Shown: positions 9,437 to 20,022 of the stretch, one piece after another
Position numbering within the stretch: the stretch's first letter is position 1
Layout of the letters: the number at the start of each line of letters is the position of its first letter
Source: Blattamonas nauphoetae
Taxonomy: Eukaryota; Preaxostyla; Oxymonadida
Assembly (NCBI GenBank): GCA_033064195.1
Contig: JARBJD010000125.1
Span: 124,001 to 188,000, forward strand
DNA length: 64,000 nucleotides
Direction: 5' to 3'
The notes under the pieces: generated by a model
Databases searched by the model: none
What the model was told of the DNA's origin: nothing
The model's input: only the letters and a program-made list of their open reading frames with translations
Made by a program: the position numbers and the translations under genes

Positions 9437-12400
9437 ATGTTTCTTGATGCAACGTCGTTCATTTCGCTGTTGACAGTGTGTCAACCTAAGTCTCAGATCA
9501 ACCCAATCGCCTTTTCATCGATTCCTCTCGGAATCCAACTCTCCCAACTCTGGATGAATCTCTTCACCCTCTCTCTTTTCGTCCAAATTTCCCGAATCCA
9601 TTCGTTTGTTCACCGCGAATCCAGTATCCCACTCCACGCACTCATCACGAATTTCAATGAAAACTTGCAGACGAAAACCAATCCATTCGAAATATCCCTT
9701 CAAAATGGGATGTACAATGCTCAATCTCTTGTTCTCGAAAATCTGTCCGTCTCATTCAATGGTAATGACGCAACAACCATTCATCTTTCGCCATCGTCAA
9801 ACAATATCGAAATAGATCGATCTCAGCTCCGAAGTGGACCAAGGAAATCATTTCTTGACCATCGAAGCATGTTGGTACTGTTCAATTCAACCATCAGGAT
9901 GAAATCCATTATTGCAGATCTGTCGAATCATCACAATCAGATTTCTGGACATAACCGTCCATACAGCCAACGATATCTTGGAGGATCTCTGGCAACTCTC
10001 ACATCTTCGTCGATGTTATTATCAAATTGCACTTTATCACTTTCTGGAAGCTCGTCCCCGTTTGTCATCCTTCCTGAGCCATCTCACCCCGAATCTTCAT
10101 CCCTTCACCTGATAAGCACACGAATCATTACTCAAAACTCTCATCTTGGACCACTGAGCCACATTGTTCCATCAAACACACCTTCATCCTTCGACATTGT
10201 GATGGCGTCTTCTTCGATATCCTCAATGTGCGTTGTTGATAAAAATTGTCTCTTATTCCGGCACTCCCTCAACAACAGAGATAATATAACACCTCAATTG
10301 ACTCTTTCGTCCACCTTACTCTCGAATTCATTCACAAATCTGACATCGTCAAATCAGAATCCCTTTCTCCCCATTGGTCCCCTGGCCCAACGATGTGTTG
10401 GGACTTCAATATCCCACTCATTTGGTGCACTCCAAGGGACGATTCTTTCGGATTTCAACTTCGGCGGCTCCCTTCTCTGCTCGAACACAAGTTTCGATCG
10501 ATGCACGACCACCAAATCTTTCTCTAAGGATATGCTAATCTGCAAGTATTTCAGTCCATTCTTTTCGAAGTATTATTCGACCTACCGCTCCGAATTTTCC
10601 TCTTCTGGTGCTGAATTCACGGGAGCAGATCGTAAACACTTCTGGTCTCATTATGGTTCGATGGGTGAACCAAAACATGGGCCTAAAATTTACTTTGCCC
10701 CAAGTTCTTCTCCCATCACATTCACCAATTGCTCTTTCACCGCACTGATTCCGGTTCGTGAGGATTCTTACTCCACAAATACTGCTGCGATTGTTCTCGA
10801 CACACCAGCTCCCGTCACCATCTCCTCCTGCTCCTTCACCGACATCCACATCACAAATGGTGGAACTGTCATCATGTATCGACCAACGGGATATGGATTC
10901 TTCGCAACAATCCACATCGAACACTCAGCATTCACACGATGTTCTTCCTCCAGTTCTGGTGGCGCACTCTATCTTTATCCAGATGGACACAAAACAATTG
11001 TCTCTTCCTCTTTCTCTGATTGCTCGAGTGGATGGTCTGGAGGAGCGTGCTTCACAAGTGGCTGCGAGTATTCGTTCTGCAAGTTTGAGGGAAACAGGGC
11101 GACAGAAAGGGCAGGAGCTGTGTGTGATGAGAATGATGGCCGGATCCAATTCTGCGTGTTCCTGAATAATCAAGCTCCGAACTACAGGGATTGGTACTGT
11201 ACGATTGTTTTTTCGTGCACTCGATCGGAGGATGTTTGGGAGGATGGAGCTGGACAAGTTTTTGTGACAGGCAACGGAAATGGCGAGGAATGTTCGCCGT
11301 TACAACCATGCCGATCGTTCACGTCAGCTGTTTCAACCGCCCAAACGATTGGAGTGAGCACGATTCATGTTGGAGAAGGACCAATCGGAGCAGTGACACT
11401 TCCAAGTGATTTTGGTAGCCTCACCATCAGACATCACTTTGACTTCGAGGAAGGAAGAACGAACACTCCCACGTCCTCCTTTTCCATCTCATGCGAGCAA
11501 GGGTCAGGCGCTGATCTGGACTCTCTCTCGTTGTCTCCTCTTCCAGGAATGCCACTGCTGAGCTGTGGACAGGGAAGTCATTCATCTCACATCAAGAACT
11601 GTCGAATCGATTCTGTGAAAGGAGTCTCAGCACCTCTCTTTGCCGCTTCTGACGAAGCACAGTTGTATTTGGATCAAGTGTTTTTCGAGAACATCTCCCA
11701 AGTCTCATCGACTCTCATTTCAGTCAAGGACTTAGCTCTTGTGTCTTTGTCCAATGTACTCTTCAGACTGATCACAACCACACACCCTCTCATCGAAGTC
11801 GCTGCAGATGGATCATGTTCAATCAGTCAGTCTCTCTTCCACACCGTCACTCGTTCTGAAGGAGACGGAGCAGCAGCGATTGATATCACAGACTGCCAAT
11901 CATTGAATCTTCAAGGAGTCACATTCTCTCATTGCATCTCAAAAGACGGGAAGGCTGGAGCGATCACGGCTGATGTTTCGGATCCCAACACTCTCTATTT
12001 GCGTGCATTCTTTCTGAACAATCGAGGAAAGGATAAGAATTGCGCTCACGACATTTTCCTCACAGGCTTCGATTCTGAGGAGGTCTCAGACTGGTTCTAC
12101 TCACCAGTTTCTTCATTCAGCGAATTTCCCCAAGTCATCGATGGTTCTGATTCGCCTCCAAAGATCAACATCTTCTATACCATCTCCATCGCTGAAAACG
12201 ACGTGCCCTCTGCTGTCACATTGAACAACCAGCCTGTCATCTTCCTCCTCGATTCTCCGTTCATCGACCTCTCTCGAACAGTATTCCACAACAGACATGT
12301 TGACATCACAATCAAGTCGACATCAGAGATACCGATCACAATCCCACCGCTCGCTCTTGAAACACAAATTGTGTCAATCACTGGCTTTTCCGCCTTGATT

Positions 12401-15400
12401 CTTCAGCCATTCCTATCTCCTCCTCAAACAGCAGGCCCTCTCTTCGCCGTCTCTGATAATTCCAACCTAACTTTGAAGTTTCTCTTCCACAGACTAAAGT
12501 CAGAAATAACCGAGCCTCTCATCACTGTCAGCTCCGGATCTGATGTCACTCTCTCGTGGTGTGCATTCACATCCGATGGTGGAGTCCACTCTGCCCCACT
12601 CGTTCGCTCGTTATCGTACTTGAAGTTGTACGACACGAGTGTGTACGATTTTACCTTCGCTGACCATTCATGTTTCGAATGTGATGGAGGATCATTCGTT
12701 ATCGCATCCCAAGCTTATTACAGTTCTGCAGTCATTGCAAACATCACAACAACTGGCGACGGTGCCGCGTTCATTTCCAGAAATGCTCGAGTGATGATTA
12801 ATTCAGCCAATATATTCGACTGCCATGCTCGGAATGGCGGGGCCGCTTTCTTGCACAATTGTCAAGATGTCAGTATAGATTCGATGCTTGTCATGCGATG
12901 TTCAGCCGAGAGCAAAGGAGGAGCATTCTTTGTCCATTCAGACGAGTCATCCGCACACATTACTATTAACCCGATTTGCATCGAGTGCTCCGCCGAATTT
13001 GGTGGCGGCATGTTTCTTGACGTGTCTCATTTTCAGAGAGTCTCACTGAGGGATTACGGAATGGTGAGTCTCCTCTCAACATACTTTTCTACAACCATGT
13101 TTTTGAATTGCTTGGCTGCGAAGGGAGGAGGGATGTACGTCGACGGAGATTGGTCAAATATTGAGTCGGTTCTGTTCGAACCCACGTCGATGTCGAATGG
13201 TGGTCCTTTGGTCTGTGGACAAGATATCTTCTTCTCTCAATCCATCGCTGAATCATTCTCAGACTTTGATCTCTTGCTCCAGAATCTGACTGAGAACAGC
13301 TGGTCGATGAGCACGAGGTCGTCGGATGATGCTCAGTTCAAACAGGTCGAAGTGGAAGGACACCCTGAATGGTCTCGCAACTTGGACTGTCCAAAGATTG
13401 TTCTAATCGCCGATGAGTATCCCAGTTTCATGTGTATCTCCGAAAAGAAATCACAAAGCAGTTCCCTCAATGATTATCTCCCTCTCCTCCATCTGAAAGA
13501 CAAGAATAACAAATATCGCCAGATCCCCATCTTCCTCCGAGACAAGGTGTATTTCTTCCAAACTGGAGTTGTGACTGAACAATCTCTCCTTCTCACTCCA
13601 GAGCCTTCAACCAATCCAGTTCCATCCTCCATTCTCTCGCTTGGATACAATTATTGGAAGGAAGATCGCTTCTTCGTCAGACTCGAGAAAGAAGGACATG
13701 TCGAGATATCCGAAGTTCCCTTCATCTGGGGAATCGATCTGGGATTGTGCGAAGTGGTCGATGGATCAGGAACAGCGAAGATCTCATCGTGCAGCATCAC
13801 TCTGAACGTTGTCTTGTCTCTCCCATTCCTCTCTTGCTCAGCAGGAACCCTCGTCATCTCGCAATCTTCGTTCACTACCACAGATTCGTCTCCACTCACT
13901 TTTCCACTCGTCCATTCATCTCCGCTCTCCTCCTTTGCCTGCAACTCAGCGACGGACCAAATGAGGATTGAACTTGATGAAGTTCAATTCTCGAATTTGA
14001 ATGTGGAGGCATCAGTCGATGGGGTTGTGCAACTCGAAGGAGTGGATTCTCTCCGACTGAAAAATGTGGAGTTTTCGAATGTGAAGAACGGAACATTGGA
14101 TGCAGTTCGAATTGTTGTGGTGGGATCAGGTCTTTTCGAAACGATCGAACCTGTGCAGACTTCAGGATTCCCTGCTCGAGGAACAGAGCTGGATGGTTTG
14201 TACAAATCACTCGACATTTCTGAGCCTGTCACAAGCAAGTATCGCTCACCCACTCTTCTTCTCTATCTGAATGCCTTCGACGCAGAGACAGTCATTGTGA
14301 GTAGAACAGGAAGAGACGGGATGTGGTGTGGCGATGCAGATTTTCCGTGTCGAAGCCTGAACGAAGCAGACAAGCATCTGAAGACTGCAGTACCATCCAC
14401 AATTGTGGTTCAGACCTCTGCTGTCCTCCACTCAGAGCTGGACCTTATTCAAGACGTCACCAAAATTACTTCAGGAAACGGTGAGAAGGGACAAATTGAA
14501 GTGTCAAAAGAAGGATGTCTCATCAACCAGGCAGACATTCACACTCATTCTCTCACGCTCGATTCTCTCATCTTCTCTCTCACGTCAGATCGATCGAAGA
14601 CTCTTCTAATCTCTCAAAGCGGCTCTCTGATCGTAACAAGTTGCTCGTTCGCATCCTCATCGTCATCAGCTCTGACGTCGAAGCTGGTTGAAGTGAGAGG
14701 AGGATCTGTTGAGCTACACAAAGTTGAACTCTCATCGCTCGCTTTCACAGACACTCTTCTCTCGTTCTCTTCATTTGTCTCCGTTGATCTTCACACTGTA
14801 ACCCACAAATCGTGCTCTCCACACCCACTGATGACATTTGTTGGGAAAGACACAACATCATCGATAGTTGAAATGAGAGACTGCGTCTTCAAAGGAATCT
14901 CATCGTCCGAATCGAACGAGGAACCCCTCTGTGAATGGGACACTGGCCTTTTCATTCTGACCAATTGCTCGTTGGAAGGATTCACTTCCACATTCTCGCA
15001 CATCTCGCAGGGAGCTCTTCTTATTGCGGATTCTGTTGTTTCTCTGAAACAAAGTCTCTTTGAAGTGAACGGTCCTCGCGACTCGTCGTTCCCTTCGCTG
15101 AATTGGAACATCGGCTGTTTTGGGAAAAGTGAGATTGAGCTGGCATCTTCGCTATCGACAGACTTGTCGTCTTCATCGAATTGGATTTCAACGTCAGACG
15201 AATGCGTTGTGAGACGAGGTGATTCAACAATTGTTCCCCATCCATTCTTCATCCCAACTCTCTCGATTGACAACTGCTCGTCGAAGTTGGATCAAAAGTC
15301 GAAGAACTTTGAAGTGTCGATTTCTGGCTTGACTCTGATTCCATGTGGCCTCGTTTTGGTCGTAGAGGAAGTGACCGACAAGGTCGAAGGGAAGAATGTC

Positions 15401-16564
15401 ACTTTTCCTGTTCAATCATCATTTTCGACAGTCCTCAACGACACTTCCATTTCACTGACTCTCCCAGAATCCTCATTCACCCAACTCGATGCGAAACTTG
15501 CCTGGAATGTCTTCCTCGCTTTTGAGAACGATGGTCGCACCGATTCTTTCGTCTTCAAACGAACAGCCAAAGCAATCAGAGCCGAAGCGATGGGAAAGAC
15601 ACTTCCGTGGCTGATTCCTCTCCTCGTCACAATCTGTGTTCTCATTCTGATTGCTCTCGTTGTGATCTTTCTCTGCCGACGTCGAAGGACCGCAGGCCAA
15701 ACTACCAAAATGAGCGAGATGAAGGAAGAAGACACTGTGCAAATCGACGAGAAGGTGGAGGTCGATCAAGGAACACAGCTCGGAGTTCACGCAAACGAAG
15801 CTGTGGATCCACTCAGCAAACAATCGAACATGGAGACACTTCCAGAACAGCAACAATCTTCAGACGGAACGTTCAGTGATGGACTTGTGGAAGCGTTGCG
15901 TTGTGGAGGCAAGCTGGAAATGACAGTCGTTCGAGAACAGGATTCGCTTTACAACATGCTTCATGTTCAAAAAGAGAAGAAAACGACGATTGTGAAGCGA
16001 GTGATAGAAAGGCAGCTGGCACAGGGATTGGAGGCAGTGGCGAATGCGTCATTGAATGCATCGGTTCTGACGAGACTATCATCTCATTGGGTGATGTTCG
16101 ACTCGAATGGAAGAGTGTGTCTGAAGATGCAAGACACAGAATCAACACCATCTCTCCCAAACCAACAACAGAAGCAAGTCAACGCCAACGTGTCTCAGGA
16201 AGCCCAGCGATGGAAGGCGCCTGAAGTCGTCAAAGCTGAAGAGGGACAAATGTCCCATCAACCGATCCAACAAGAGATCGACCCGCATCGAGCAGCAGTT
16301 TTTAGTCTTGGCCTCGTCTTGTGGGAAATTGAGACTGGTTCTGTGCCGTTCGCGGAACAAGACGCGACGAACGCTCAGCGACAGCTGGGGACGGGAGCTC
16401 ATCCGAAGATGGAAGGAGTTGGATCGAAGATGCAGGAACTGATTGTGGAATGTCTTGCACTTGATCCGAACGAACGACCCGAACTGTCTGAAGTGCACTC
16501 CTTCCTCCTCGCGATGGATGATGATGCTGTCCAAGACGAGAATGAAGCACATTCTCATCCTTGA
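9437..16564 (+). CDS. giant beta-helix receptor pseudokinase
   Basis: A single exon of 2,375 residues; the in-frame ATG at 9554 would give a better signal peptide (MNLFTLSLFVQISRIHSF). Residues 100-2040 are Ser/Thr-rich with recurring short beta-rungs such as CSFTDI, SAFTRCSS-SGGALYL and GNRATERAGAV, typical of right-handed parallel beta-helices (pectin-lyase fold, Pmp-like adhesins). Two cassettes open with a G-x-x-C..PCRS motif near residues 610 and 1620. A transmembrane helix (LIPLLVTICVLILIALVVIF) lies at about 2057-2077, then RRRR. The cytoplasmic part resembles a protein kinase C-lobe: RWKAPEVV as the APE motif, AVFSLGLVLWEIETGSVPF as helix F, and LDPNERPELSEV as helix I. No Gly-rich loop, VAIK lysine, HRD or DFG is seen; HWVMFDSNGRV takes the place of the catalytic strands. 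So it should be a pseudokinase. The ligand is unknown. Confidence 0.8.
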   Translation: MFLDATSFISLLTVCQPKSQINPIAFSSIPLGIQLSQLWMNLFTLSLFVQISRIHSFVHRESSIPLHALITNFNENLQTKTNPFEISLQNGMYNAQSLVLENLSVSFNGNDATTIHLSPSSNNIEIDRSQLRSGPRKSFLDHRSMLVLFNSTIRMKSIIADLSNHHNQISGHNRPYSQRYLGGSLATLTSSSMLLSNCTLSLSGSSSPFVILPEPSHPESSSLHLISTRIITQNSHLGPLSHIVPSNTPSSFDIVMASSSISSMCVVDKNCLLFRHSLNNRDNITPQLTLSSTLLSNSFTNLTSSNQNPFLPIGPLAQRCVGTSISHSFGALQGTILSDFNFGGSLLCSNTSFDRCTTTKSFSKDMLICKYFSPFFSKYYSTYRSEFSSSGAEFTGADRKHFWSHYGSMGEPKHGPKIYFAPSSSPITFTNCSFTALIPVREDSYSTNTAAIVLDTPAPVTISSCSFTDIHITNGGTVIMYRPTGYGFFATIHIEHSAFTRCSSSSSGGALYLYPDGHKTIVSSSFSDCSSGWSGGACFTSGCEYSFCKFEGNRATERAGAVCDENDGRIQFCVFLNNQAPNYRDWYCTIVFSCTRSEDVWEDGAGQVFVTGNGNGEECSPLQPCRSFTSAVSTAQTIGVSTIHVGEGPIGAVTLPSDFGSLTIRHHFDFEEGRTNTPTSSFSISCEQGSGADLDSLSLSPLPGMPLLSCGQGSHSSHIKNCRIDSVKGVSAPLFAASDEAQLYLDQVFFENISQVSSTLISVKDLALVSLSNVLFRLITTTHPLIEVAADGSCSISQSLFHTVTRSEGDGAAAIDITDCQSLNLQGVTFSHCISKDGKAGAITADVSDPNTLYLRAFFLNNRGKDKNCAHDIFLTGFDSEEVSDWFYSPVSSFSEFPQVIDGSDSPPKINIFYTISIAENDVPSAVTLNNQPVIFLLDSPFIDLSRTVFHNRHVDITIKSTSEIPITIPPLALETQIVSITGFSALILQPFLSPPQTAGPLFAVSDNSNLTLKFLFHRLKSEITEPLITVSSGSDVTLSWCAFTSDGGVHSAPLVRSLSYLKLYDTSVYDFTFADHSCFECDGGSFVIASQAYYSSAVIANITTTGDGAAFISRNARVMINSANIFDCHARNGGAAFLHNCQDVSIDSMLVMRCSAESKGGAFFVHSDESSAHITINPICIECSAEFGGGMFLDVSHFQRVSLRDYGMVSLLSTYFSTTMFLNCLAAKGGGMYVDGDWSNIESVLFEPTSMSNGGPLVCGQDIFFSQSIAESFSDFDLLLQNLTENSWSMSTRSSDDAQFKQVEVEGHPEWSRNLDCPKIVLIADEYPSFMCISEKKSQSSSLNDYLPLLHLKDKNNKYRQIPIFLRDKVYFFQTGVVTEQSLLLTPEPSTNPVPSSILSLGYNYWKEDRFFVRLEKEGHVEISEVPFIWGIDLGLCEVVDGSGTAKISSCSITLNVVLSLPFLSCSAGTLVISQSSFTTTDSSPLTFPLVHSSPLSSFACNSATDQMRIELDEVQFSNLNVEASVDGVVQLEGVDSLRLKNVEFSNVKNGTLDAVRIVVVGSGLFETIEPVQTSGFPARGTELDGLYKSLDISEPVTSKYRSPTLLLYLNAFDAETVIVSRTGRDGMWCGDADFPCRSLNEADKHLKTAVPSTIVVQTSAVLHSELDLIQDVTKITSGNGEKGQIEVSKEGCLINQADIHTHSLTLDSLIFSLTSDRSKTLLISQSGSLIVTSCSFASSSSSALTSKLVEVRGGSVELHKVELSSLAFTDTLLSFSSFVSVDLHTVTHKSCSPHPLMTFVGKDTTSSIVEMRDCVFKGISSSESNEEPLCEWDTGLFILTNCSLEGFTSTFSHISQGALLIADSVVSLKQSLFEVNGPRDSSFPSLNWNIGCFGKSEIELASSLSTDLSSSSNWISTSDECVVRRGDSTIVPHPFFIPTLSIDNCSSKLDQKSKNFEVSISGLTLIPCGLVLVVEEVTDKVEGKNVTFPVQSSFSTVLNDTSISLTLPESSFTQLDAKLAWNVFLAFENDGRTDSFVFKRTAKAIRAEAMGKTLPWLIPLLVTICVLILIALVVIFLCRRRRTAGQTTKMSEMKEEDTVQIDEKVEVDQGTQLGVHANEAVDPLSKQSNMETLPEQQQSSDGTFSDGLVEALRCGGKLEMTVVREQDSLYNMLHVQKEKKTTIVKRVIERQLAQGLEAVANASLNASVLTRLSSHWVMFDSNGRVCLKMQDTESTPSLPNQQQKQVNANVSQEAQRWKAPEVVKAEEGQMSHQPIQQEIDPHRAAVFSLGLVLWEIETGSVPFAEQDATNAQRQLGTGAHPKMEGVGSKMQELIVECLALDPNERPELSEVHSFLLAMDDDAVQDENEAHSHP

Positions 16565-17141
16565 CTCTTCGTTCACCTCACAACATTCTCTCCAAGAGAA
16601 CTCTTTTCTCTGTTTCATTCACGACGCGAAGAATTCTGTTCTGTGCTATTCTTTCGCACCACATTTTCTTCATCCGTCGTTTTGTTCTGACCCATCAATG
16701 GTATCTTGAATTTCCACCGAATTATGTTCTTCTGTTGACGACGCAAGCCAGCTCACTATGTCGAGACACCAAGAAGAGAGCTCCTGTTTGGACCGGGAAC
16801 TGCTCTGCTGGTGTTTTCTTTATCTCCTTTTCGTTCACTTACGAGCATTTGTTCTTTTTTCTTTGGCTGCATGTGATCACTGTCTGTTTCTGTCGGTATT
16901 TGGCTGTTTTCTTCTTCATTTCTGAACATTTTCTGTTCTCATTCCCGTCCACCGACGACCCTTTATCGTCGTCTCTTTCCACACGGCACGATGTCCATCT
17001 TCCACCCTCATTTCCTTCTGATTTGTTGTCCTGTCTGTGTGAGTCTCTCACTTCATTTCGAGCTCATTCAAACATCACCTCTTTGGGACACCCTGTTTGA
17101 AAATAGTGACGACGAACATTGGCTCACTGCCATTAAACCCA
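16565..17141. other. intergenic, no gene seen
   Basis: Pyrimidine-rich sequence between the receptor-pseudokinase stop and the second copy of the duplicated block. The frame open from 16561 to 17100 overlaps the end of the receptor gene, is Phe/Ser-rich and has no recognisable feature. Confidence 0.4.
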
Positions 17142-19374
17142 AATGAGAATCTCAACAGAGCAAAAAAACCATGTTTCACTCTGTTTATGTCGATCAATTG
17201 AAGATAACAAGTAAATAATTGTTACGGGTCACAACATTTCAACTTTTCAATGACAACACACAATCCAGACTACCTTCACCAAACCCTCTTCGAGCACAAG
17301 CCTCGTTTGATTCTCTATTTCTCAATCCGTCCAGGTGAGTATATCATCAAAGACAAGAATCATTTGACAAAACAACAAATTCACTCATTTCTCAAAAAGA
17401 ATCGCATCCACGGCTCATTTTCCTTGAAAGATTCGTGTTGTGGCGCAACATTCACTTTCGAGGTCGAAAACTCGCAGGACAGCATCGAAGCCATGAATCG
17501 ACTTTTGAGCAGAGGCTCGTGCATCGCTGTCCACACAAAACACACCTCACTCGACTATCCCGTCACCATCCTGCCCCTCCTCGCCCCAAAGTGCCTCCTC
17601 TTCACCATCGATCCCCACAACCCCAACCAGTTCTGGAACGAACAACAAGCGATCCTTCCTCACAACGTCCAAATCCTTCCTCTCCCTCAGCAACACCAGC
17701 CACACGCCTCAATCGTCATCTTCGACGACAACGAGACCACAAAGAGTGTCCACGCGTCCTTCTCCAAACCCAACGTCCAACCATCCAATCAACCCAACTT
17801 CGCAAGAGTCTTCGCCAAGCCTGTCCACTTCCACAATCGAATCGAAATGACAATCAATCTCAACTTTCATCCATCCAACAATCTCTCCTCCGACCACAAG
17901 GCATCAATCGTCAACTCCCTCAACCACACCATCAGCCACCACATCACCAGAAGACTCCAGCCTCGCTTTCCAGCAATCCAAGCGAAGGTCATGCTGGAAT
18001 GGAGAAACATCCAGAATGCATTCAAGTCCACACACAACTCATCCGAAGGCGACGAGGCCAGACCTCAATCCACAGCCAAGAAACCACACTTCACAGTTCG
18101 TCTCACTCCCACTCTCCTCGCCCAGACACACATCAACCAAATCGCACAAATCCTGAATCCTGGTTTCAGTGTCTTCACATCGCTCGGCGACAAAGCAAGT
18201 GCGGTCCCTCTCTCCTTCCAGTTCGTCCGAATCATCCCTCCCGAGTTGGTCAGCGACACTCTCAACAATCGCACACCACAACCATCGTACATCTCTCACT
18301 CTTCTCACTCCACCTCACCCATCCATTTCACTCACGCTAATCCCCCTCCTGCCCCTCCCATCATCAACCTTCCTCCTTCCATCAACATCCCGAGCTCCAG
18401 AAACATCTCTGTCCCTCCCCATTCCTCTCTCCACCCCAACCCCTCCTCGCCTCCTCCTCCTCACTTTCGCAACATTTCTCCTCCCGCTAGCACTTCTGTT
18501 TCAATTTCCGATTCACCACTCCTCCCAACCCCAAACTCCACTCGCGCCAACTCCATCCCTCCTCCATCCCAGCCTCTTCTCTCTTCCAGTCAATCCAATC
18601 ATTCGTCCTTCTCCTCTTTCTCAAACGGTCCTGCTCCGAGACTCAACAAACATGCTCAGCAATTCGTTCCAAAACTCTTCACCAACACTCCTTCTTCCAA
18701 CACTCTCACAAGTCCCACCATCCCCCACTCCACTGCCACTCTTCCCTCTCTTTTCCCCACTGATCTGTCTTCTCGCCCTTCCCCTTCCACCATCCACCCT
18801 CAAACGACATCCACCCCTATCGCTGCTCCCAGCATCGTTCTTGATGGATACCAACTCGACGATGAGTGGGAAGTTCAGTCTCTTCTTGATGATTGTTGGG
18901 ATTTCCTGTCACTTGCCTACGATGATTTGGACACACTGTCTGACATTGATGATGGGGAAACACTGCGTTTCGAGAATGATGTTTTCAGAGGAGATGCCTT
19001 TTGTGGAGTTGACAGCGATGGAAGAGAACTATTTCAAGACGAGGCAGAAAATGAGAGCAGCGAAGAAGATGAGCCCTATCAGTTCACCCCATTCAGCTCG
19101 GAATGGAATCTGGTCGGTGATGATTGAAGCGATGATCTCAGAGACAACGATGCCGGAGAATGTGACAGGCAGAACGACGAGTTCGACTTCGACCAGCTCC
19201 TCCAGTTTGAGGACGAAGGCGACAACGATGAAACATGTAGTCTTTTAGACAAGTCGTTTTGGTTCTGACTCTTCATGAACAATTCGTCAGCTCGAACAGC
19301 AGTCATTTCATTCTTTGTTCTTCTCTTCGTTTCATCTGATTTCATCATTTCTTCTGTTTCTCAATCCAACAAAT
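17142..19374 (+). repeat. direct duplication, copy 2 (with 7193-9421)
   Basis: Second copy of the 2.2-kb block. Identity is uneven: long stretches within 17510-18690 differ from copy 1 by only scattered bases (about 18290-18540 is essentially identical), while 17380-17450 and 18700-18960 differ at many positions and carry length changes. The mosaic suggests later gene conversion over the middle of the gene. Confidence 0.9.
17250..19127 (+). CDS. RRM-like protein with PAM2 motif, copy 2
   Basis: A 625-residue paralogue of the 7301-9181 protein with the same order of parts: N-terminal RRM-like modules, Pro/Ser-rich linker, the PAM2 motif RLNKHAQQFVPKLF and an acidic tail ending EWNLVGDD. Most differences lie in the first 80 residues (for example NRIHGSFSLKD against NGVHGSFAVKD) and in the acidic region before FRGDAFCGVDSDGRELF, where copy 1 has extra VDGE-like repeats. 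The PAM2 motif and the final 60 residues are kept, which argues that both copies are under selection. Function as for copy 1: probable PABP-docking mRNA-associated protein. Confidence 0.75.
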   Translation: MTTHNPDYLHQTLFEHKPRLILYFSIRPGEYIIKDKNHLTKQQIHSFLKKNRIHGSFSLKDSCCGATFTFEVENSQDSIEAMNRLLSRGSCIAVHTKHTSLDYPVTILPLLAPKCLLFTIDPHNPNQFWNEQQAILPHNVQILPLPQQHQPHASIVIFDDNETTKSVHASFSKPNVQPSNQPNFARVFAKPVHFHNRIEMTINLNFHPSNNLSSDHKASIVNSLNHTISHHITRRLQPRFPAIQAKVMLEWRNIQNAFKSTHNSSEGDEARPQSTAKKPHFTVRLTPTLLAQTHINQIAQILNPGFSVFTSLGDKASAVPLSFQFVRIIPPELVSDTLNNRTPQPSYISHSSHSTSPIHFTHANPPPAPPIINLPPSINIPSSRNISVPPHSSLHPNPSSPPPPHFRNISPPASTSVSISDSPLLPTPNSTRANSIPPPSQPLLSSSQSNHSSFSSFSNGPAPRLNKHAQQFVPKLFTNTPSSNTLTSPTIPHSTATLPSLFPTDLSSRPSPSTIHPQTTSTPIAAPSIVLDGYQLDDEWEVQSLLDDCWDFLSLAYDDLDTLSDIDDGETLRFENDVFRGDAFCGVDSDGRELFQDEAENESSEEDEPYQFTPFSSEWNLVGDD

Positions 19375-19602
19375 CAAGAGAGGTGTGATTTCTGAGATTA
19401 AATCACCAAATGGTCAATTGCTTTCCATCATCTCATCGAATCAACGTGTCACAGCTGTCGGTGCTCAACACATGATTTCGATGTGGAAACGGTGTTCTCC
19501 CCAGAATCAACCATCGATTTGGCATCATTCTGTGGTTACAATACAGCTCCACTTCAGAGCGAACGATTGAAGAAACCACAATCACCAATTCGGTCTGAAT
19601 CG

Positions 19603-20022
19603 TTAAAGCATGGATAAATGCTTGGTTATATCATTGTTTTGTTGATTCAGGGATCGATTGCATTCTGAGCATCCATCTCTTTGAATGGAGCTTCCTCCGT
19701 CAACTTTTTCTGAGCAACCTTCAGCGCTTCCCAACTCTGTCTGGGCACTCTCGAAAAAAGTCCCGCAATTCAGAGCTTGTTCTGTTTCTTGCAGATACAT
19801 CATCCCATTCGAGTCGAACAGGATCCAGTGAGGCAACATCTTCAGAAGCAGTTCGGCACACGGCCAGGCAACTTCAATCTTCCGCAGAGCCGAGACGAGC
19901 CGTTGTTCCAGAGCGAATTTGTTCACAAACTGTCCTTGTGGTTTGTGGAGCCGATTGAAGAGTGTGTCTTGTTTGTTCCCGCGAGTTCGCACAGAAATGT
20001 CATTCACGTTCACTGCCTCCAC
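19603..20022 (-). pseudogene. orphan fragment of the receptor-pseudokinase family
   Basis: The minus-strand frame carries QDTLFNRLHK, then EQRLVSALRKIEVAWP and LPHWILFDSNG. These align in order with QDSLYNMLHV, ERQLAQGLEAVANA and SSHWVMFDSNGRV in the cytoplasmic part of the receptor at 9437-16564. No beta-helix, transmembrane helix or kinase C-lobe (APE, helix F) follows; the frame ends in an unrelated Gln/Ser/Asn-rich stretch. The open frame runs straight on from the adenylate kinase remnant upstream. I read it as a fragment left by rearrangement of a third family member. Expression as a small chimeric protein cannot be excluded. Confidence 0.6.

Noticed and set aside
7193-19374. Transposable element as cause of the 2.2-kb repeats
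   Set aside because: No terminal inverted repeats, target-site duplication, reverse transcriptase, integrase or transposase; the repeats carry a host-like gene only.
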